The notes under the pieces: generated by a model
The model's input: only the letters and a program-made list of their open reading frames with translations
Databases searched by the model: none
What the model was told of the DNA's origin: nothing
Position numbers and translations under genes: made by a program
Part shown: one piece after another, positions 54,872 through 63,090 of the stretch
Numbering within the stretch: position 1 is the first letter of the stretch
Layout: every line of letters begins with the position of its first letter
Source of the DNA: Streptococcus sanguinis SK355
Lineage (GTDB): Bacteria > Bacillota > Bacilli > Lactobacillales > Streptococcaceae
Assembly: GCF_000212855.1 (NCBI RefSeq)
Contig: NZ_GL890993.1
Span: 980,705 to 1,044,704, forward strand
Length of the DNA: 64,000 nt
Direction of reading: 5' to 3'

Positions 54872-56311
54872 ATGTCCGGTTTAGTAACATTACTGGGAGC
54901 AGGTCCAGGTGATGCGGAGTTGTTGACCCTCAAAGGCAAGAGACGGCTTCAAGAAGCAGATGTCTTGGTCTTTGACCGCTTGGTCAATCAAGAGCTCTTT
55001 CAGCATCTAAAGTCTGACTGCGAAAAGATAGATGTCGGTAAAAAGCCAGGCCAGCCCTGCATCCGACAGGAAGAGATTGAAAAGATTCTCATCGAAAAGG
55101 CCCGTCAGGGCAAGCGGGTAGTCCGCCTTAAGAGTGGCGATCCCTATATCTTTGGCCGAGGCGGAGAAGAAGGAGTCAAGCTGGTGGAAGCCGGTGTGGA
55201 CTTTGAAGTGGTGCCAGGCATCACCTCTGCTGTGGCTGGTCTGACCTATGCAGGCATTCCTATGACTTATCGAGATGTAGCGACTAGCTTCCATGTCTTT
55301 ACAGCCCATCTCAAGGATGAGACAGAAATGCTCAACTGGGAAGCAATTTCTGAGCTCAAAGGAACCTTGGTCTTTCTTATGGGCATGAAAAATCTGCCTT
55401 CCATCGTCCAAGAGCTGACGGCTAGAGGCTATGGCAAGGACAAGCCAGCCGCCATCGTTGAATGGGGAACCCATCCTCAGCAGCGATCGGTGGACGGAAC
55501 CTTGGGTAACATAGTAGAACTAGCAGAAGCTGAGGACTTTAAGGCACCGAGTGTCATCGTGGTAGGTGATGTCGTGGCCTATAGACAGCAGCTAAATTTC
55601 CATGAGAATCTGCCGCTTTTCGGCCGGAAAATCCTCATCCAGCAGTCAGAGACTGGCAGACTTCCTCGCTTGCTCAGGGATGCTGGAGCTGCGCTGACCA
55701 CTTTCCCTGCTCGAGATTTGGTTGAAGAGTTAGACTTGCAGCTGCCGGACTTGGAGCAGGTAGAAGGACTTCTCTTTGCAGATATGCAGAGCTGGCCGCT
55801 CTTCTTGAAAGCTCTCCGCAAGGCAGGCAAAGACTTGCGCAGTCTGCCGCACATCCGCTTTGCAGCGATTGGTCATCATACGGCTAAGTCTATCGAAGCG
55901 AGCGGTATTGTGCTGGATCGGATGACACCTCAGCAGTCGGATGCGGATTTTGCAGCTGCTCTGGAAAAAGAAGGCGGCAACTGGTATATTCTGACAGCTG
56001 AGCATAAGAAAGCCAGTCTGGCAGAACTCTATTCCCTGCCGATTATTGCTAGCCACAGGCTGGCCTTTGACAGTCAGATTAGCAGTGACAATTGGTCAGA
56101 GATTGAAGTTGTCTGTCTTCCGAACTCTGCTGCGGCCATGAACTTTGTAGCAGCAAGTCAAGAAGCGGGATTTGACTGGACAGATGTCCCTATCGTTGTC
56201 ATGGGTGCTAGCACGCGGGCTGTTTTAGAGGAAGCAGGCTTTAGCAATATTGTTGAGACAGATGAAGCGACTATCGCTTCCATCATCGATAAATGTCGGG
56301 AAATTCTCTGA
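54872..56311 (+). CDS. cobA-hemD: Uroporphyrinogen-III C-methyltransferase fused to uroporphyrinogen-III synthase
   Basis: 479 aa in two parts. Residues 1-240 are a CobA/SUMT methylase: VTLLGAGPGDAELLTLKG near 5, LKSGDPYIFGRGGEE near 89, VVPGITSAVAGLTYAGIPMTYRD near 110. Residues about 250-479 are a HemD domain (ILIQQSETGRLPRLLRDAG near 253; IRFAAIGHHTAKSIEASG near 328). The first makes precorrin-2 from uro'gen III with two SAM, the second makes uro'gen III from hydroxymethylbilane, so one chain performs consecutive steps. Similar fusions occur in Lactobacillus cobalamin operons. Confidence 0.94.
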   Translation: MSGLVTLLGAGPGDAELLTLKGKRRLQEADVLVFDRLVNQELFQHLKSDCEKIDVGKKPGQPCIRQEEIEKILIEKARQGKRVVRLKSGDPYIFGRGGEEGVKLVEAGVDFEVVPGITSAVAGLTYAGIPMTYRDVATSFHVFTAHLKDETEMLNWEAISELKGTLVFLMGMKNLPSIVQELTARGYGKDKPAAIVEWGTHPQQRSVDGTLGNIVELAEAEDFKAPSVIVVGDVVAYRQQLNFHENLPLFGRKILIQQSETGRLPRLLRDAGAALTTFPARDLVEELDLQLPDLEQVEGLLFADMQSWPLFLKALRKAGKDLRSLPHIRFAAIGHHTAKSIEASGIVLDRMTPQQSDADFAAALEKEGGNWYILTAEHKKASLAELYSLPIIASHRLAFDSQISSDNWSEIEVVCLPNSAAAMNFVAASQEAGFDWTDVPIVVMGASTRAVLEEAGFSNIVETDEATIASIIDKCREIL

Positions 56312-56324
56312 AAGGATAAAGGTC

Positions 56325-57092
56325 ATGAGTAAAGCTATAGTAGTTGTCAGTTTCGGAACGACCTATCCCGAGACCAGACACAAAACAATTGAGGCTTGTG
56401 AGCAGGCTATTCGGGAACATTTTCCAGCCTATCCGGTCCACCGAGCTTTTACATCCAATGTCGTTAGACGGCGGATTAAGAAGCAGGAAGGGCTAGATAT
56501 TCCTACGGTCAAAGAGATATTAGAGCAGCTCTTGGAAGCGGGGACTGAAGAGGTCTATATCCAGCCTCTCCATGTCATTTTGGGCAGCGAGTACGAAAAA
56601 ATTCTCGCCCAAGCCAAAGAGTTTGAATCAGCTTTTAAAAAGCTAGTCGTTGCCAAGCCTCTGCTCAACAGTCAGGAAGACTATGAGGCTGTCAAGGATA
56701 TTCTGCTGGAACGGTATGGCCATGAAGGTCAGGATGCAGCAACAGTTCTGATGGGCCACGGTAGTCAGCATTATGCCTTTACAGCTTATGCGGCCTTGGA
56801 TCACATGATGAAGGGAAGCTCAGTCTATATCGGCTGTGTAGAGAGTTATCCTCCGGTTGAGCTGATTGAGCAGGAACTGAAGAAAGCGGGCGTCCGAGAA
56901 GTTCATCTGGCACCTTTCATGCTGGTAGCGGGCGACCATGCGACCAATGATATGAGCTCGGATGAGGAAGGGTCTTGGTATCACTTCTTTAAGGAGCAGG
57001 GATATGAGGTAAAGGCCCATCTGGTCGGTCTGGGCGAATATCCTGAGGTTCAGCAGCTCTACATCCAGCATTTAGAAGAAATCATCGAATAG
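56325..57092 (+). CDS. cbiK: Sirohydrochlorin cobaltochelatase
   Basis: 255 aa from the ATG at 56325, which has AAAGGATAAAGG just upstream; earlier starts lie in hemD. AIVVVSFGTTYPETRHKTI is the CbiK start. The two catalytic His are in MGHGSQHYAFTAYAALDHM near 143-161 and VAGDHATNDM near 203-212, as in Salmonella CbiK. It inserts cobalt into sirohydrochlorin, the committed step of the anaerobic route. No signal peptide, so it is cytoplasmic. It follows the fusion gene by 13 nt. Confidence 0.95.
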   Translation: MSKAIVVVSFGTTYPETRHKTIEACEQAIREHFPAYPVHRAFTSNVVRRRIKKQEGLDIPTVKEILEQLLEAGTEEVYIQPLHVILGSEYEKILAQAKEFESAFKKLVVAKPLLNSQEDYEAVKDILLERYGHEGQDAATVLMGHGSQHYAFTAYAALDHMMKGSSVYIGCVESYPPVELIEQELKKAGVREVHLAPFMLVAGDHATNDMSSDEEGSWYHFFKEQGYEVKAHLVGLGEYPEVQQLYIQHLEEIIE

Positions 57093-57101
57093 GAGGAAGG
57101 A

Positions 57102-57803
57102 ATGGCAAAATTTTACGGAATTGGTGTGGGACCGGGTGATAGCGAGCTAGTGACTATCAAGGCCAGTCGGCTTTTGGAAGACTTAGATATTCTCTATACA
57201 CCGGAAGCTAAGAAGGGAAGCAAGAGCTTTGCATTAGGTATTGCAGAACCCTACCTAAAAGAGCATCTGGAAATCAAGCAGCGGCATTTCCCTATGGTTC
57301 GTTCCAATTCGACCAAAGAAGTCCAGTGGCAGGCCATCTCTGCTGAAATCGCAGAGGATGTCAAGTCTGGCAAGAATGTCGGCTTTATCACACTGGGTGA
57401 CCCCATGGTCTACAGCACTTACAGTTATCTGCTGGCCCTGCTGGAAAAGGAAATTGACTGTCAAACCATCCCTGGTATCACCTCTTTCTGCAGCATGGCT
57501 TCTGAGTTAGGTCAGCCCCTGACTATGGATGAGGAGTCTCTGGCGGTTATGCCAGCTACGGCTTCTGCTGAGAAGATTGAGGCGGCGCTTGAGCTGCATG
57601 ACTCAATTGTGCTGATGAAGGTGGCCAATCACCTAGATACCGTCTTGCCCCTGCTCGAAAAGCTCGGTCTCTTGCAGCAGACTTTTATGGTTAGCAATTC
57701 TTCGACGGATAAACAGCAGACTCTGCTGGGACTCGAAGGAATCACACCAGAAACCAAGCTGCCTTATTTTACTACCCTCCTCGTGAAAAAGAAGATTTTT
57801 TAA
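57102..57803 (+). CDS. cbiL: Cobalt-factor II C20-methyltransferase
   Basis: 233 aa tetrapyrrole methylase: FYGIGVGPGDSELVTIKAS near the start, ITLGDPMVYSTYSYLL near 90 and TIPGITSFCSMASELGQPL near 116. It methylates C-20 of cobalt-factor II (sirohydrochlorin cobalt), giving factor III for CbiH. AGGAGG precedes the start, 9 nt after cbiK. A structured 69-nt spacer follows before the transporter genes. Confidence 0.94.
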   Translation: MAKFYGIGVGPGDSELVTIKASRLLEDLDILYTPEAKKGSKSFALGIAEPYLKEHLEIKQRHFPMVRSNSTKEVQWQAISAEIAEDVKSGKNVGFITLGDPMVYSTYSYLLALLEKEIDCQTIPGITSFCSMASELGQPLTMDEESLAVMPATASAEKIEAALELHDSIVLMKVANHLDTVLPLLEKLGLLQQTFMVSNSSTDKQQTLLGLEGITPETKLPYFTTLLVKKKIF

Positions 57804-57807
57804 TATC

Positions 57808-57855
57808 AGAGCCCATGTTCGTGGATAAACATTTATCCTTTTGAGCTTAGGTTCT
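57808..57855 (+). repeat. Nested hairpins in the cbiL-cbiM spacer
   Basis: AGAGCC (57808-57813) pairs with GGTTCT (57850-57855, one G-U), and inside GGATAAA (57823-57829) pairs with TTTATCC (57832-57838). No T tract follows. It lies just before the cobalt transporter genes. Confidence 0.5.
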
Positions 57856-57872
57856 TAGTAAAGGAAAAAAAC

Positions 57873-58607
57873 ATGAAACTATTGAAAAATAAAAAAGTAA
57901 CTTTTGTGGCCTTGCTGGCTATTTTGGCGGTACTGAGTACCCAGTCTGTGTCAGCTATGCATATCATGGAAGGCTATCTTCCACTCTTTTGGTGTATCTT
58001 CTGGTTCGCCGTATTCCTGCCTTTCTTTGTCGTAGGCTTGATGCGCATCAAGAAAATCGTTGCAGAGGATCCAAATTCCAAGACCATGCTGGCCTTGTCC
58101 GGTGCCTTTATCTTTATCCTGTCTTCTTTGAAGATTCCATCTGTGACAGGATCTAGCTCTCATCCGACAGGGGTTGGTCTGGGAACTGCTATGTTTGGTC
58201 CATCCGTTATCAGCGTTTTGGGAACCATCTGCTTGCTCTTCCAAGCTCTTCTTTTGGCTCATGGTGGCTTGACAACTCTGGGTGCCAATGCCTTCTCAAT
58301 GGCAGTGGTTGGTCCATTCGTTGGTTATTTCGTTTACAAGTTTGCTAAATCGCTTAAGCTGTCTACACCGGTTTCTATCTTTATCTGTGCTGTGATTGCT
58401 GACTTGGCGACCTATGCGACAACTTCTATCCAGCTCGGTTTGGTCTTCCCAGATGCTAACAGCGGTTTTGTTGGTTCTGCGTTGAAGTTCATGGGTGTCT
58501 TCTTGACCACTCAAATCCCGATCGCTATCGTAGAAGGATTGCTGACAGTTGTCCTCTATAACTTGATCTCAGAAAATATCAAAGAAAGAGCAGGTCTGTT
58601 CAAATGA
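57873..58607 (+). CDS. cbiM: Cobalt ECF transporter substrate-binding component
   Basis: 244 aa. A signal peptide (residues 1-28, ends VSA) is followed by MHIMEGYLP. Cleavage would expose Met-His at the N-terminus, which, with a later His, coordinates cobalt in CbiM/NikM. About seven hydrophobic segments follow. [17 protein letters not shown] near 90-106 provides the second metal-binding part. With CbiN, CbiQ and CbiO it imports cobalt. Its stop overlaps cbiN (ATGA). Confidence 0.95.
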   Translation: MKLLKNKKVTFVALLAILAVLSTQSVSAMHIMEGYLPLFWCIFWFAVFLPFFVVGLMRIKKIVAEDPNSKTMLALSGAFIFILSSLKIPSVTGSSSHPTGVGLGTAMFGPSVISVLGTICLLFQALLLAHGGLTTLGANAFSMAVVGPFVGYFVYKFAKSLKLSTPVSIFICAVIADLATYATTSIQLGLVFPDANSGFVGSALKFMGVFLTTQIPIAIVEGLLTVVLYNLISENIKERAGLFK

Positions 58608-58909
58608 AAAAATATAAGAATCTCATCTTGATCTTGGCTGCAGTAGCCATCACTCTTACTGCCTTTGTCTTTGCCCCTAAGGGTGTTGAATATAGCGGAA
58701 CAGATGACGCTGCTGAGCAGGCCATCAGCTCTATCCAAAAGGACTACGAGCCTTGGTTTTCACCGATTTTTGAGCCAGCTGGTCCAGAAGTAGAAAGTCT
58801 GCTCTTCACCCTGCAAGGCAGTATCGGAGCGGGTATCATCTTCTATGTCATTGGCTACCACAAAGGAAAAAAACAGGGCCAACAAAAGGAAAACTCTGAA
58901 CATAAATAA
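58604..58909 (+). CDS. cbiN: Cobalt ECF transporter component CbiN
   Basis: 101 aa with one hydrophobic segment at each end (about 5-22 and 70-87) and a periplasm-facing acidic loop, [25 protein letters not shown] between. This is the usual CbiN topology. CbiN is not related to the core transporter and helps CbiM take up cobalt. It overlaps the cbiM stop by 4 nt. A 114-nt structured spacer, the longest in the operon, separates it from cbiQ. Confidence 0.92.
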   Translation: MKKYKNLILILAAVAITLTAFVFAPKGVEYSGTDDAAEQAISSIQKDYEPWFSPIFEPAGPEVESLLFTLQGSIGAGIIFYVIGYHKGKKQGQQKENSEHK

Positions 58910-58918
58910 AAGTATTCA

Positions 58919-58986
58919 ACAGTAAGAGCGAGCTCTGGTTCTTGATAGCGATTAAGTTGTCTGGAACCGGAGTTGCTCTCTACTGT
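58919..58986 (+). repeat. Large hairpin in the cbiN-cbiQ spacer
   Basis: Three consecutive helices: ACAGTA/TACTGT (58919-58924 with 58981-58986), AGAGC/GCTCT (58925-58929 with 58975-58979) and a 9-bp upper stem (58933-58941 with 58964-58972, one G-U). The 22-nt loop is at 58942-58963. No T run follows, so it is not a standard terminator. It ends 21 nt before the cbiQ ribosome binding site. Confidence 0.65.
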
Positions 58987-59023
58987 GGTATTGCAAAACA
59001 TAGCTAGAAAGGAGAGTCTCCTC

Positions 59024-59698
59024 TTGTTTGCGATTGATAAATACGCCTATCAAAATCGGCTGAAAAATCTGCCGGTTGCTTATAAATTTGTCATTTATGT
59101 GCTCTTGTTAGCTGTTAGTTTTTCTGGTGTCAGGAGTCTGCAGCTAGGGCTTATCGTCTTGGTGGCGCCTTTGACCTGTTATGTGGCACGACTTCCTTGG
59201 CTGCGCTATCTCAAGTGGCATCTGCACGCCAGTATCTTTATCCTGATTAGTCTCTTGACCTTTGTCTTGACTTATCAGAATAGTCAGGAGCAGCTCTTGC
59301 TGGCCTTGCCTTTGGGTCAGGGCTATCTAGGCATCAGCCAATCCTCTGTTCAGCAGACCATTTTTATCCTCCTGCGCATCTATTCATCCCTGGTTTCGAC
59401 TTATTTCTTTGTTCTGACGGTACCTTTTGCTCAGATGCTGCGGCTTTTTAAAGCCATGCACGTGCCACGGGTACTACTAGACTTAATCGTCCTCATGTAT
59501 CGCTTTATTTTCCTGGTCTTCTATGAGTTTGTGACCATTCGGGATACCTTGGACTTGAAATTCTCCTTTTACAATAAAAGGAAGCAACACCAGGCTTGGG
59601 GCAGATTAGCCAATACTCTCTTTGTCAAACTGCTGGATGATAATGAACGTTTGAATGAGGTACTGACGCTAAGATTTGATGCAGAGCATAGTGAATAA
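59024..59698 (+). CDS. cbiQ: Cobalt ECF transporter transmembrane component
   Basis: 224 aa from a TTG at 59024. The strong AAAGGAG at 59008-59014 lies 9 nt before it, and the translated start FAIDKYAYQNRL is a typical CbiQ N-terminus; an ATG lies 51 nt upstream in the hairpin without a site. About five hydrophobic segments span 20-170. CbiQ couples the CbiO ATPases to CbiM. The C-terminal coupling helices, with NKRKQHQAWGRLANTLFVKLLDDNERL, are normal. Confidence 0.9.
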   Translation: MFAIDKYAYQNRLKNLPVAYKFVIYVLLLAVSFSGVRSLQLGLIVLVAPLTCYVARLPWLRYLKWHLHASIFILISLLTFVLTYQNSQEQLLLALPLGQGYLGISQSSVQQTIFILLRIYSSLVSTYFFVLTVPFAQMLRLFKAMHVPRVLLDLIVLMYRFIFLVFYEFVTIRDTLDLKFSFYNKRKQHQAWGRLANTLFVKLLDDNERLNEVLTLRFDAEHSE

Positions 59699-59738
59699 TG
59701 AAAGCGCATTTACAATAAGACTGCTTTTATATTATAAT
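59699..59738 (+). promoter_or_regulatory. Internal promoter before cbiO
   Basis: TTTACA (59709-59714), 18-bp spacer, perfect TATAAT (59733-59738), in the 62-nt gap between cbiQ and cbiO. TGAAAGCGCATTTACA (59699-59714) overlaps the -35 and resembles a stretched cre; the spacing is wrong for a standard one. It may drive cbiO, cbiP and the downstream haem-precursor genes separately. Confidence 0.6.
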
Positions 59739-59760
59739 GGAAAGTAGATAGGAAACTTAG

Positions 59761-60576
59761 ATGTTACAAGTGAAGAATATTTCTTTTTCGTATGACGAAA
59801 ATCCAACGCTGCACGATATTTCTATGGACTTCGAAGAAGGCCGGATTACCGGCATTCTAGGAGTTAACGGTTCAGGTAAGTCTACCATCATGAAAATCAT
59901 CACCCGACTGCTCAAACCGCAGAAGGGCAGCATTTTATATGATGGTCAGCCTGTAGGCGACTCTAAGAAGGCTTTGTTCCAGTATCGGCAGCATGTCAAT
60001 ATGGTCTTTCAGAATCCAGAGCAGCAGCTCTTTTATACCATTGTGAAGGACGATATTGGCATGGCCTTGGAAAATTTAGGCTATGAAGAAGACGAGATAG
60101 CAAGCAGAGTAGCGACGGCTTTAGAGATGATGGACATCTCTCATCTGCAGGACAGACCCTTGCAGTATCTGAGCTATGGCCAGAAAAAACGGGTGGCCAT
60201 TGCAGGTATGCTGGCCCTGCAGCCCAAGTATCTGCTGCTTGATGAGCCGACAGCTGGACTGGATCCAAAAGGGCGGGACCAGATGGCCGCGACCATGAAA
60301 AAGCTAGTCCAGGCTGGAACCAACATCATCGTATCCAGCCATGATATGGATCTGATGTATGACTGCTGCGACTATGCCTATCTGCTACAGAAGGGGCATT
60401 TGATTGCGGAGGGCAACAAGTTTGATTTCTTCCAGCAGGGAGATCTGCTAGTAAATGCAGGCTTGGCTGTACCTTGGATTGTCAAGCTTCATCAGACTAT
60501 TCAGACGCCACTGGCAGAAAATGAAGCTGCTTTCTTTGAGCAGCTAGGAGGAAATGGAACATGGTCAAATCATTGA
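59761..60576 (+). CDS. cbiO: Cobalt ECF transporter ATPase
   Basis: 271 aa ABC ATPase: Walker A GVNGSGKST near 35, Q-loop NPEQQLF near 85, signature LSYGQKKRVAIAG near 139 and Walker B LLLDEPTAGLD near 158. It powers cobalt uptake through CbiQ. A Q-loop with NPE/DQQ is typical of ECF-type ATPases. The end overlaps cbiP by 16 nt. A promoter lies between it and cbiQ. Confidence 0.95.
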   Translation: MLQVKNISFSYDENPTLHDISMDFEEGRITGILGVNGSGKSTIMKIITRLLKPQKGSILYDGQPVGDSKKALFQYRQHVNMVFQNPEQQLFYTIVKDDIGMALENLGYEEDEIASRVATALEMMDISHLQDRPLQYLSYGQKKRVAIAGMLALQPKYLLLDEPTAGLDPKGRDQMAATMKKLVQAGTNIIVSSHDMDLMYDCCDYAYLLQKGHLIAEGNKFDFFQQGDLLVNAGLAVPWIVKLHQTIQTPLAENEAAFFEQLGGNGTWSNH

Positions 60577-62060
60577 TGGTACAGGGAACTGCCTCAGATG
60601 CTGGAAAAAGCATTATTGCGGCGGGTCTCTGCCGGATTTTCAAGCAGGACGGCCTAGAAGTGGTGCCTTTTAAGTCGCAGAATATGGCGCTCAATTCCTT
60701 TATCACCAAAAAAGGAGATGAAATGGGCCGGGCTCAGGTCGTTCAGGCTGAGGCAGCAGGTAAAGAACCTGATGTCCGCATGAATCCAGTCCTGCTCAAA
60801 CCCACCTCTGACCGCAAGTCCCAGGTCGTTTTTCTAGGACGGGTGCTGCGGGATATGGATGCTGTCGAATACCATGAATACAAGCAGCAGCTCCTGCCTA
60901 AGATTAAGGAAGTCTATGAGGAGCTGGGCGCTGAGAATGATATCATCGTCATTGAGGGCGCAGGCAGTCCAGCTGAAATCAATCTCAATGACCGAGACAT
61001 TGTCAATATGGGCATGGCCAAGCTGGTAGATGCGCCAGTGATTTTAGTGGCGGATATTGATAAGGGAGGTGTCTTTGCCTCTATCTATGGAACGATTGAG
61101 CTCATGCCACCTGAGGATCGCAAGCGGATTAAGGGTGTTATTATCAATAAATTCCGCGGCGATGTAGCCCTGCTGCAGTCTGGTATTGACATGATTGAGG
61201 AGCTGACCCAGGTGCCGGTTATCGGAGTCGTGCCTTATGCCCAGCTGGATATTGACAGCGAAGACAGTGTGGCATTGGTGCAGAAAAGCCGGCGCTTTGA
61301 TAGCAGAAAGAGTCTGGACATCGCAGTTGTCAGCCTCAAGCGCCTGTCTAACTTTACGGATTTTCATAGTTTAGAAATCCAGCCGGATGTTTCTGTCCGC
61401 TATGTCCAGCCTGGTGATGCGATTGGTCGGCCGGATCTCTTGATTCTGCCGGGCAGTAAAAATACCATCGAAGACATGAACTACCTGCGAGAGTCTGGTC
61501 TTGAAGCCGAGATTCTCGAGTGTCTGGAGCAGGGCGTGCGAATCTTTGGTATCTGTGGCGGCTATCAGCTGCTTGGACAGAAGATTAGCGACCCGCTGCA
61601 CCTAGAGTCTGACTTAGAAGAGATTAGCGGTCTAGGGATTTTAGAGACAGAGACGGTGCTTCAGCCGGTCAAACGGACGACTCAGGTCAGAGCCCTGCAT
61701 GAGGGGCAAGAACTAGAGGGCTACGAGATTCACATGGGAGAAACCCAGCTAGCGGATAGTCTGAAGCCATTCTCCATCATCAAGGAGCAAAATGGTGAGG
61801 CAACCGAGCGTCCAGATGGGGCAATGGCTTATGATGGCCAGGTCCAAGGGACCTACCTACATGGGGTCTTTGACAATCTAGAATGGACTCGTCGGTACCT
61901 GAATGAACTTCGTCTGGCTAAGGGCTTAGAGCCGCTAGAGGACGAGCTTGTCAGTATCAAAGACTTTAAAGACAGAGAGTATGATAAGTTGGCAGACGTC
62001 CTGCGCCAGTCTTTGGACATGGAGCAGATTTATCAAATCATCAACAGAGAAGAAAAATGA
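60561..62060 (+). CDS. cbiP: Cobyric acid synthase
   Basis: 499 aa. P-loop-type amidoligase N-domain (LMVQGTASDAGKS near 5, FKSQNMALNS near 39) and glutaminase C-domain with nucleophile Cys in FGICGGYQLLG near 330 and the catalytic His in YLHGVFDN near 433. It amidates the b, d, e and g side chains of adenosylcobyrinate diamide. GGAGG lies 8 nt before the ATG inside cbiO; the stop overlaps the next start (ATGA). Confidence 0.96.
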   Translation: MVKSLMVQGTASDAGKSIIAAGLCRIFKQDGLEVVPFKSQNMALNSFITKKGDEMGRAQVVQAEAAGKEPDVRMNPVLLKPTSDRKSQVVFLGRVLRDMDAVEYHEYKQQLLPKIKEVYEELGAENDIIVIEGAGSPAEINLNDRDIVNMGMAKLVDAPVILVADIDKGGVFASIYGTIELMPPEDRKRIKGVIINKFRGDVALLQSGIDMIEELTQVPVIGVVPYAQLDIDSEDSVALVQKSRRFDSRKSLDIAVVSLKRLSNFTDFHSLEIQPDVSVRYVQPGDAIGRPDLLILPGSKNTIEDMNYLRESGLEAEILECLEQGVRIFGICGGYQLLGQKISDPLHLESDLEEISGLGILETETVLQPVKRTTQVRALHEGQELEGYEIHMGETQLADSLKPFSIIKEQNGEATERPDGAMAYDGQVQGTYLHGVFDNLEWTRRYLNELRLAKGLEPLEDELVSIKDFKDREYDKLADVLRQSLDMEQIYQIINREEK

Positions 62061-62632
62061 GAATTTATACGAAATACGGAGACAAGGGCTTCACACGGCT
62101 CTACGGTGGGGACCGAGTATCCAAGACCCATATTCGGGTCGAAGCTTATGGAACAATGGATGAGCTATGCTCGCATCTAGGCTATGTCGTATCTGAGATG
62201 CGTGACTATCCTATCTTGGATGACCTGCGTCTGGAATGCGAGGAAATCCAGCAGCATCTCTTTGACTGTGGCAGCGACTTGGCTACACCGAGGGAACTGC
62301 GTCCCTACAAGCAAGAGCCAGCCAATGTCAGCTGGCTGGAGGAGCGGATGGATGAGTATATGCATATTCCTCCGAAAATCGACCGCTTTATCATTCCGGG
62401 TGGCCATAGGATTGCGAGTCTTCTACATGTAGCCCGCACCATGACCAGACGTCTGGAGCGCCGTATGGTAGCTGTTATAGAGGCAGAAGAAGCAGTCAAT
62501 GAGATCAGCTTGATCTATATCAACCGTCTGTCGGATTACTTTTTTGTACTGGCTCGATTGGTCAATGATCGTCTAGAGGAGCCAGATACAGTCTACAAAC
62601 GCAGCGCGAAAATCTTTCGGGAAAAGAAATAG
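62057..62632 (+). CDS. ATP:cob(I)alamin adenosyltransferase, PduO type
   Basis: 191 aa. IYTKYGDKGFTRLYGGDRVSKT at the start and VEAYGTMDELCSHLG near 34 are PduO signatures, and RTMTRRLERRMV near 131 is the ATP-binding C-terminal motif. It transfers the adenosyl group of ATP to reduced corrinoid cobalt. It works in the order of the pathway between CbiA and CbiP. It overlaps cbiP by 4 nt. Confidence 0.93.
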   Translation: MRIYTKYGDKGFTRLYGGDRVSKTHIRVEAYGTMDELCSHLGYVVSEMRDYPILDDLRLECEEIQQHLFDCGSDLATPRELRPYKQEPANVSWLEERMDEYMHIPPKIDRFIIPGGHRIASLLHVARTMTRRLERRMVAVIEAEEAVNEISLIYINRLSDYFFVLARLVNDRLEEPDTVYKRSAKIFREKK

Positions 62633-62643
62633 GAGAAGCTAGC

Positions 62644-63075
62644 ATGTATCCAGTCATGATTAATATCAGAGAGAAGAAAGTTGTGGTAGTGGGAGGCGGC
62701 AAGGTCGCAGCACGGAAGATTAAGACCCTGCTGGCTGAGCAGGCTGCTGTGACAGTGGTCAGTCCGACCCTGCATGCTGATATTCCGCAGGCGGAGATCC
62801 AGTGGCTAGCTAGACCCTACCAGACAGGTGATTTGGAAGGCGCGAAACTGGTCTTTGCCTGTACAGATCAGGCAGAAGTTAACTGTCAGATTATGGAGGA
62901 TGCGGCACCTAGCCAGCTGGTAAACAATACGGGCGACAAGACCTTTTCTGATTTCTATAATGTAGCTATTGCGCGAAAGAAGGACGTATCTGTCATGATC
63001 TCGACCAATGGCTTCTCGCCCAGCCGTTCCAAGGAGATTCGCAAGAAGATAGAAGCAATTTTAGACCAACTTTAA
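62644..63075 (+). CDS. sirC: Precorrin-2 dehydrogenase, short SirC/Met8-like
   Basis: 143 aa. The Rossmann start KVVVVGGGKVAARKIKTLL (residues 11-29) and NNTGDKTFSDFYNVA near 92-106, followed by ISTNGFSPSRSKEIRKKIE near 119, are typical of the NAD-binding half of CysG/SirC/Met8. It oxidises precorrin-2 to sirohydrochlorin, the substrate of CbiK. It ends before the C-terminal helical domain of the ~200-residue SirC proteins, so it is a minimal version; the frame is intact and no remnant follows, since hemA starts 15 nt later. Confidence 0.88.
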   Translation: MYPVMINIREKKVVVVGGGKVAARKIKTLLAEQAAVTVVSPTLHADIPQAEIQWLARPYQTGDLEGAKLVFACTDQAEVNCQIMEDAAPSQLVNNTGDKTFSDFYNVAIARKKDVSVMISTNGFSPSRSKEIRKKIEAILDQL

Positions 63076-63090
63076 AAGAAAGAAAGAAGC

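Noticed and set aside
59699..59714. A true cre at cbiO
   Set aside because: The half-sites are two bases too far apart for the standard consensus; noted only as cre-like.
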